This document shows positions 57,430 to 64,000 of a stretch of DNA of 64,000 nucleotides, in pieces (the first letter of the stretch is position 1; every line of letters starts with the position of its first letter). A program made the translations under genes and the position numbers. The notes beneath the pieces were generated by a model that did no database searches, was not told the DNA's origin, and was given only the letters and a program-made list of their open reading frames with translations. The stretch comes from Aaosphaeria pasadenensis (lineage: Eukaryota > Ascomycota > Dothideomycetes > Pleosporales), in the NCBI GenBank assembly GCA_022813625.1, contig JAKLMB010000008.1, forward strand, positions 434,001-498,000, read 5' to 3'.

Positions 57430-59541
57430 ATGTTCCACACATTCCAATCGTCGGTAGGACTTCGGTCGCCTGGAGCAGATGGAGATGGCACTACCAACAA
57501 GCCTACTCGTGCAGCGGGTTCGCGACGAATATCTACAAGCAATGCATGTGTCGAATGTAGACGCCGCAAGATTCGCTGTGATGGCACCCAGCCCTGCGGG
57601 CAATGCCAGTGGTACCAACATCCCGAAGCGTGCGGGTATTCCAAGCCAGCTCAAAGGGTTGTCCCGAGCAGAAAGTATGCATCCTGTAATTTGAGTCGTT
57701 GCGATGGAAGCTGATTCATGATGAACAAATCTAGGCTAGTCGATAAGCTATCGAACAACATTGAGCAGTACAAGGCCGTGCTTGCTAAGCTGTATCCAAG
57801 CAAGGATCTAGAGTCCCTGACTTCTATGCCCCGCGAAGAGCTTTTGGAATTGGCACTTTCCAGTCCAGCTGTAGCAACCTCTCCTCAAGGGGAGAATGCT
57901 CAAGCGATATCCGAGGTCGTCTCCCATGGCTCGGAAGGCGCCGAGAGTCTCGAGGCACTCGAACAGGCACCTCAGGAGGACCCTTATTGGGATGAACAAC
58001 GCAAACACATTGGCCGAGTTCAAGGGATTTCTGACGATGTCAATGGCCTGTCTATGTCCGTGGATAAACTGTCGTCTTACGTCGGCATCTCCTCCATCAC
58101 GGCAGCTCTCAAAGTCATCGTGCGATGTGCACCACACGCCAAACCCATGATTGCTAGTAATAATCAGGAGACGGCCGTCCCCAGTCGAGCTGGATCACCT
58201 CCTCCTGAGCTGTTGGACACCAGTCCGTTGGCACTGCCAACGCCCGCCCAAGGTCAAGAACTCATTGAGAGCTACTTTGAACGAGTGCATCTCTTCTTTC
58301 CTCTCATCGAAGAGCGCAAATTCTGGTCTACGTATATGTACAGCAACCGGAAAGACTCACCATGGCTAGCACTGTTGAACATGGTCTTCGCACTTGGATC
58401 GTTGGCGTCATCGACCTCGGACAACGAAGCCCATTACGTCTACTTTATTCGGTCACGCAAGCATCTCACTTTGGAATCCTTCGGCAGTGGGAACCTGGAA
58501 GTGCTGCAGGCTTTGGCGATCATGAGCGGGTACTATATGCACTATCTAAATCGACCAAACGAGGCGCATTCGCTTATGGGCGGCACCCTTCGCATGGCTA
58601 CTGCATTGGGCCTGCATCGCGAGTACTCGGACTGCAAAGGTGAATCCAGCAAGTATCTCAACGTGAAGACCCCATCAGAAACAGACTCCATCTCGCCCGA
58701 GATGCGGAGGCGAATATGGTGGAGCCTGTTCTGTCTCGATGCCTGGGCGTCAACGACCACAGGAAGGCCTTCACTTGGAAGAATGGGGCCCTCTATAACG
58801 GTTCTACCACCTGGCTCAATAAGAAACGCGGTTCGTGGGAAAACCCGCCCCCCTCAATCAATCGCCATGCTAATTAATCCCACAGGCTACCCCTACCCCG
58901 CTGCAGCCCAGCACGCCGCAATACATTGAACAGCTTAAGGTGCTTCCTTTGGTCCATAACGCCGAATTTTGCAAGATAGCCACCAAGATTCAGGATCGGC
59001 TTGTCGAGAGCCCATTACTCACCCCTTCCGAAACTTCCGCATACGACGATGAGATACTTCGTTGGTACGACGAACTACCCAGTATCCTGTCCGACATGGG
59101 CGAGTCATGTCCGGATTTCCTCCGACGCGTCCGCCATGTCATGAAATGGCGATTCCAGAACATCCGACTCGTGCTGCACCGACCGGTTCTACTGAACACC
59201 GCCCTCAGACGCTGTGCCTTTGTGAACCTCAGCGCAGAGGAGAAAGTCGCAGTGGGCAAGTGTCGACTCGTTGCTGCGAAGACCATTGAAGACATCTCGA
59301 GCGAGTGTCTACCCGATCTGATATCGGGATGGAACGCAGTTTGGTTCGTCTTTCAGGCGTGCATGGTGCCTTTGGTCTCCTTGTTCAGTGACCATAGCAT
59401 GCCCGAGGAGGCTGAGAAATGGCGAGCGAGCATTGAGACTGCGCTCGCATTCTTCGAACGGATTCAACCTTGGAGCATTGCTGCAAAGCGCAGTATGGAC
59501 GCAGTCTCACGACTCTATCAGACCTCAAAGGCTCAATTCCA

Positions 59542-59574
<33 letters not shown>

Positions 59575-59908
59575 GCAACAGCTTCATATGCAGCCCCCTG
59601 AGCACACACAACAACACAACAACGGCCACCACCCTCAGTTCAACGGCCACAACATCCCGCAGATGGGAGGTCACTTCGAATACAACGGCATCCCCGACGT
59701 CACCGGGTTATCCATGAACCCCAACGCGGTCGGCACCTGGAACGGGGACCCAGCCGCCATGCAGCAACTGAACGGCTTCTGGGACGACATGATGTGGGAT
59801 ACGAACCTACCGGACATGCTCGACACGCCGTTCGGACTCAGCAACGAATACGAATTTCAAGGCGCAGCGCAGGACACCGGCGCACCATGCTGGATGCAGG
59901 GCAATTGA
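57430..59908 (+). CDS. Zn(II)2Cys6 transcription factor with fungal TF domain
   Basis: Three exons, 57430-57674, 57735-58830 and 58886-59908, give 787 aa. The binuclear zinc cluster lies at about residues 38-68: NACVECRRRKIRCDGTQPCG, QCQWYQHPEAC, all six Cys present. A linker and coiled-coil-like segment follows (LVDKLSNNIEQYKAVLAKLY). The middle-homology domain (fungal-specific TF domain) covers about 230-520, with SYFERVHLFFPLIEER, LALNMVFALGS-like and RRRIWWSLFCLDAWASTTTGRPS. The C-terminus has a run of 14 Gln (CAG/CAA, 59540-59581) and His/Asn/Gln-rich, then acidic Trp-rich sequence (NGFWDDMMWDTNLPDM) that looks like an activation domain. Nuclear DNA-binding regulator; target genes unknown. 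I could not assign a named regulator. Intron 2 starts with GTTCGT. A MITE-like element begins 30 bp after the stop. Confidence 0.93.
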
Positions 59909-59938
59909 GAGACGCTGATGGATGCCAAGGGTGTATGG

Positions 59939-60094
59939 ACAGAGGGTTGGCACGTCGGGCTGGCTCCCTGCTAATATACTATACCATCATTCACGAGGGG
60001 TCAAGCCTGTTAACTGGCTACAGTGCACTCTTGATTTAGGTATAGAAGATACATGAAGCTAGCATGTGGTCAGCCCGACGTGCCAACCATCTGT
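59939..60094 (+). mobile_element. MITE-like element, copy B
   Basis: Ends ACAGAGGGTTGGCACGTC and, in reverse, ACAGATGGTTGGCACGTC pair over at least 18 bp with one mismatch, and the repeat extends to GGGCTG/GGCTGA. Length 156 bp. Interior contains AACTGGCTACAGTGCACTC and ATACATGAAGCTAGCATG, shared with copy D. Lies 30 bp after the transcription-factor stop codon, so probably within its 3' UTR. Confidence 0.75.
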
Positions 60095-60849
60095 AGGTAG
60101 GCATCGTGGAAAAGCCGGTGATCGTCCCGCAACGGAGCTTAGATCACCCGTCAATACGAGGCGCACATCAGACGGACGGGGCGGGCGCAAAGGGGGAGGG
60201 GGGTTCGTCATGATTTGGTTTGGCGTATCGCACATAGGAAAAACATGTTCGCGATTGGCATCATTCGGCGGAATGGAACGACCTGCGCCAAGGAAACGAG
60301 CACGCTTTCCTTGTAGGGCAGGTTGGAATGCAAAAAGCAGAGAAAGAGAGTCGAGGGAGAGAGCGAGAGCAAAGGAGCATGGGCATGGGATGGGATATGG
60401 GGGCCAACCATTCACGGGGCATGGGTGTTGGCCATCGGTGTTCTTCTTTTCACTCGTTCGTCGTTCGTTGGAGGTGCATGCATATTGGGGTCCCGGTTAT
60501 GGGAAAAGGGTTGCAAGTTTTTTTTCCTTGCTTTGATTGGATGGATTTTCCAACCCTTCTAAACGTTCTGTCTTGCATCGCTTGGTCGACTGTTTCTTTT
60601 GCGTTGTTGCTGTTCCTTTCACTGTTTTTGCATTGTTGCTGTTTTGTTGCATTTTGTCACTTGTACTTTTGCCGTTCGCTTTGCATCATTTTTCTTGCTT
60701 TTTGGTTCGATACCGTTTAGATATGCTTGTCCTTTTTCACATCGTATGTACTTGATCTCACTTGCATCTGCTGTATATTGTTCGCATCCGAACCGACGGA
60801 GCATTGAGAAGACACATTTTGGTAGCGATCTTCTGAATGAATTCCATTC
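60095..60849. other. Intergenic between MITE copies B and D
   Basis: T-rich in 60520-60720. No gene. Confidence 0.5.
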
Positions 60850-61025
60850 ACAAATGACAGGCATGTCAAGCTAGGCCCCTTTTTGCTAACAACTGTACAT
60901 TCGCAAGCATGTTTGCGAGGTCTTAGGACTGATAACTGGCTACAGTACATTCTTGACTGGCTACTTCAGGCATAGAATATACATGAAGCTAGCAAGCGGC
61001 CACCCCGACGTGCCTACGATTCTGC
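60850..61025 (+). mobile_element. MITE-like element, copy D (diverged)
   Basis: Shares AACTGGCTACAGTACATTC and ATACATGAAGCTAGCAAG with copy B, and ends CCCGACGTGCCTACGATTCTGC. The left end (ACAAATGACAGGCATGTCAA) is a diverged inverted repeat. About 176 bp, same orientation as B, 750 bp away. Confidence 0.62.
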
Positions 61026-64000
61026 AGTTGCTGAGATCTCGGACACTGCATTATAATTACAAAGGGGGCCCACGCATGCGGTACTTTTATTCCGGAACAA
61101 ATTGCGTCTCTCCTCAACAGCTAGTGTACACACACGACAACCCCGATGAGGATGGTGCAGAAGGCTGAGAGACTCCACAGCAGCAACCATGAGTTCACTA
61201 TAGGGCCGGGGGGGCTATAACATTCCCCAGATTCCAGGACGTGACGCGAGCCGTCGAATCTTAAGGCTAAAGACGTGCATTTCTTGGTCAAAGTCGCAAC
61301 GAAGAGAGGCAGGCCGGGCTAGCAGGGCAGAAGCAGACAAGGCGAACAGAATCCCCGTCACTCTGCTGTGCTGCTGCACCGTTGCACGCTTCCGGTATGC
61401 CTTCCTGCGCTACGCAACGCACGCCTGCAGGCCACTCTGCGCATCGTAGGTCTGGAGGAGAGATAATAGGTATAGTGTGGTTAATACAGGGCCGATATAC
61501 CGAACGAGACTGCCTTTCCCTCGTCCCCATCTCATCCATGATCGTCGTCCAATCCGGCAGCGAATGAGACGTGGAGAGCGAAGAGGTGGAATTTGCATTG
61601 CATACGGCCGGCGGTCGTTCCCCATCGTACTGTACACATGTACCGCTGCAAGAACAGGAAAAGTACAATCGTCGTCCACTCGCCCTCTTATTACCCGCTG
61701 GCGCAGTAGTCCTGCTACTGTACATACACGTCGACCGATCGATTCGACGGCCTTTTCGCTTTCTTACGCCGCAGGACTTTCATGCGCGCGAGTATCTTTT
61801 GCAGCATTAATTGACGTCTGTTAAGCAGGTGTTCTGTTCTGGATGTACATGTACTCCTCACAACCTACGTTTCCCCCTCTTCTCCCATCCCCGCCCTTTC
61901 GGCGTTCGAAGCTCAAAAGCCTAAAGACGCGTTCCTGCAGCAAAAGGCAGGCCTTGCCAATCGTTCTCCGTCCATCGTCGAGGGATATGACTTACGTAGC
62001 TCAGCGACGTGGTTATGACATGACATGGGAAATGCCAGCAAGCGGGCGCTAAACAATGGGAAACGGCAAAAATAGAGACATCCTGGTATCCATCCACCCA
62101 TCCATCCTCAAGCAGGTTTGGCTAGATTTTGGAAGGGGAAAGGATTGCGGATGGGAGAGGGGGGTGTGACGTCGTGTGGTTCTGGAAGAATGGGGAGTTG
62201 AGGGTGGTGTGCATGTATGTATGTACCATGTGTGGAGTTGAGGTGGTGATTGACTGATGGATGGTGGTGGTGGTGGTGGTGGTGGGCGCAATGCGACATC
62301 GCAATAATGCGAAGACCATTCGCATTCCCCATGTAGAAAACGGACGAAGAAGAACGGGTTTTGTGTATTGTTCTTGGGCTGGCTTATGGTGAATTGCCAA
62401 CAAGGGCCTAAGAAACCCAAGATTGCGATGAGTGAGAACATGTGCCCTACATTCACAAATCCGCACTCGCAATCGCACTCGTAAATCATACATCCCTACT
62501 CCACAGAAAACATCGTCACTATATCTGCTTTGCGTTGCGACCCAACCAACTTTCGGTAGATGCAACAGAATAGATGGATCGAACCAAAAAACACCACAGT
62601 CCCCTCGCTACCAATATTCCCCCTCCCCCCAACGTTACACGAGTCGGCATACAGGCCATCGGAGCCGGCACCGTCGTACGAACCTGTTTTCTCTTTATTT
62701 TCCTTTCCGTTGTTTATTTTCTTCCCTGGTTAATTTCGCGTGAGGCCTGCGCGCGCAGGCCTTCGACGGTACTTCTAGAAACATACCGGGATGGGAGATC
62801 TGATGGGCAAGCCTGTTTCTTTTCCTCTCTCCCTCCCTCTTTCTCCTGGACGAAGTCTGCTAAAACCCCTTGTCACTTTACTTTCTTTGCCTACACAGTA
62901 CGACCACAAAACAACACCCTGGCTTTCGATGAACTCCTTGAAGGGCCCCTGGGCGTATTCAGGGCCGCGGAAGCTGAACGCAAGGGAATGTATTGTAGAC
63001 ATGACATGGTATGGATGCGAACGTTTGTGGAGCGATTTATTCCACCCTGGGTGGCAACAAGGGACCTTGTAGTTATCCATACCTATGTATGCATATAACT
63101 ACCTAACAAGCAAGCTATGCGAACCTCGCACTCGCAAGAAGCAACACGAGCCTCGAATTGGATCTAGCGTCGCTATGGCCCGAGAGGTAAGATGTAAATT
63201 GGTTGATTAAAGGTATTGTCAGGTTTGCGGCAACTACAGGATGTGAGGTGCGGGTAACGGTAGGAGCATAATGATACCTAACTATTGGTGTGTCTTGGGG
63301 CGGTGCGTGTTAGTAGCACAGTACTTCGTATTCGTAGTGTCTTTAATCATACTCAAAGGTAACTATAGACAAGACGTTGGAGTCGCGATATTGAGTATTG
63401 TACTCCGTTGGTTGGTTAGGTAGGTATAGGTGTGCACTACTGCATTAGGTACCTATGTATGTAGAAGTATGTACATGTGGGTTTGACCAAGTACCGTAAC
63501 CTTGAACCAGGCCGCTGGCAGAGTGGAGGCATTTGCGAAGAAGCAGCAAGATTGATCTTCCATGTACCGGCAGGCGTAGACGAGATGCTCATTTATCTGA
63601 GCGAAATGATGATTATGATGATGCCTTGTTGTTACGCGGTCTTTTCGCTAGTGGTTGGAAACTTGCAAATATCCGTATACCGTGCCAATGCACCGAAAGC
63701 CGAACAACGACAAATACTTCGTAACAGATACCTATAACATCTATAGTCACTGCCTAGAGCACATGTCAAGAAGAGAATAAAGGAGTAAGATCTCGGAAGT
63801 CGGAGAAACCGAGGTTCCATACATCTCGCCACGACACGCGATTTACTGGTGACTTTTTGCTGCCTCGTACTAAAGGAATACTAAAACGATTAAAATGGAA
63901 AAAATGAAATTGATCTGCTCTTGGCGTGAGAAAGCTTAACGCGTGGACTAACAGGAATAGTCCAAGTGGATTGGTTGGATCCCATCCCGTCTCCTGACAT
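61026..64000. other. Gene-poor end of the window, 3 kb
   Basis: No supported gene. Includes a (TGG)n run at 62262-62285 and TAGGTAC-type short repeats near 63410-63470. The frames here are short and have skewed composition. Confidence 0.55.
62262..62285. repeat. (TGG)n microsatellite
   Basis: About eight perfect TGG units in non-coding DNA. Confidence 0.75.

Noticed and set aside
62574..63098. A 174-codon plus-strand frame
   Set aside because: No domain, mixed composition, no promoter or leader signals; treated as non-coding.

Overview
The window is nuclear DNA of a filamentous ascomycete (Pezizomycotina). Three things point there: introns of about 50-115 nt with GT-AG borders and CTAAC/CTAAT-like branch sites; fungal family members such as a KP4-like secreted protein, Zn(II)2Cys6 factor, clade-B beta-mannosidase, GPI-type cupredoxin and Hsp104; and long pyrimidine-rich leaders. 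A closer placement is not secure. Dothideomycetes or a neighbouring class is my guess, from overall gene style only. No rRNA, tRNA, CRISPR or prokaryotic feature was seen.

Layout. 0-12 kb: KP4-like cysteine-rich secreted protein (-), AAAP amino-acid permease (+), mitochondrial-type PP2C phosphatase (+), importin beta (+). 13-25 kb, mostly minus strand: an unrecognised 307-aa protein, two small GPI-type surface proteins with matching exon design, a large double-BTB (Whi2/KCTD-like) protein and a glutathione S-transferase. These are followed by the small complex I subunit NDUFB4 (+) and an OGFr-domain protein (-). 26-38 kb: cytosolic alpha-amylase (+), HSP104 (+) with a heat-shock element, a decayed 55-bp tandem repeat with an orphan ORF, a UAS/UBX ER adaptor (-) and a MIF-domain protein (-). 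43-54 kb: CENP-X/MHF2 (+), cupredoxin (+), thaumatin-like protein (+), beta-mannosidase B (+). 57-60 kb: a Zn2Cys6 transcription factor (+) with a polyglutamine run. The rest is gene-poor: 38.5-43.2, 53.8-57.4 and 59.9-64.0 kb.

Functional picture. Most genes are conserved housekeeping or stress genes: nuclear import, chaperone, ERAD, complex I, DNA repair/kinetochore. Five encode secreted or surface proteins. I see no biosynthetic gene cluster and no defence island. The item that looks least described is a small inverted-repeat element (MITE-like) with four diverged copies near 39.8, 55.1, 60.0 and 60.9 kb, all in the gene-poor right half.

Exon coordinates were worked out by hand from splice consensus, frame closure and family alignment. 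No search or RNA evidence was available.
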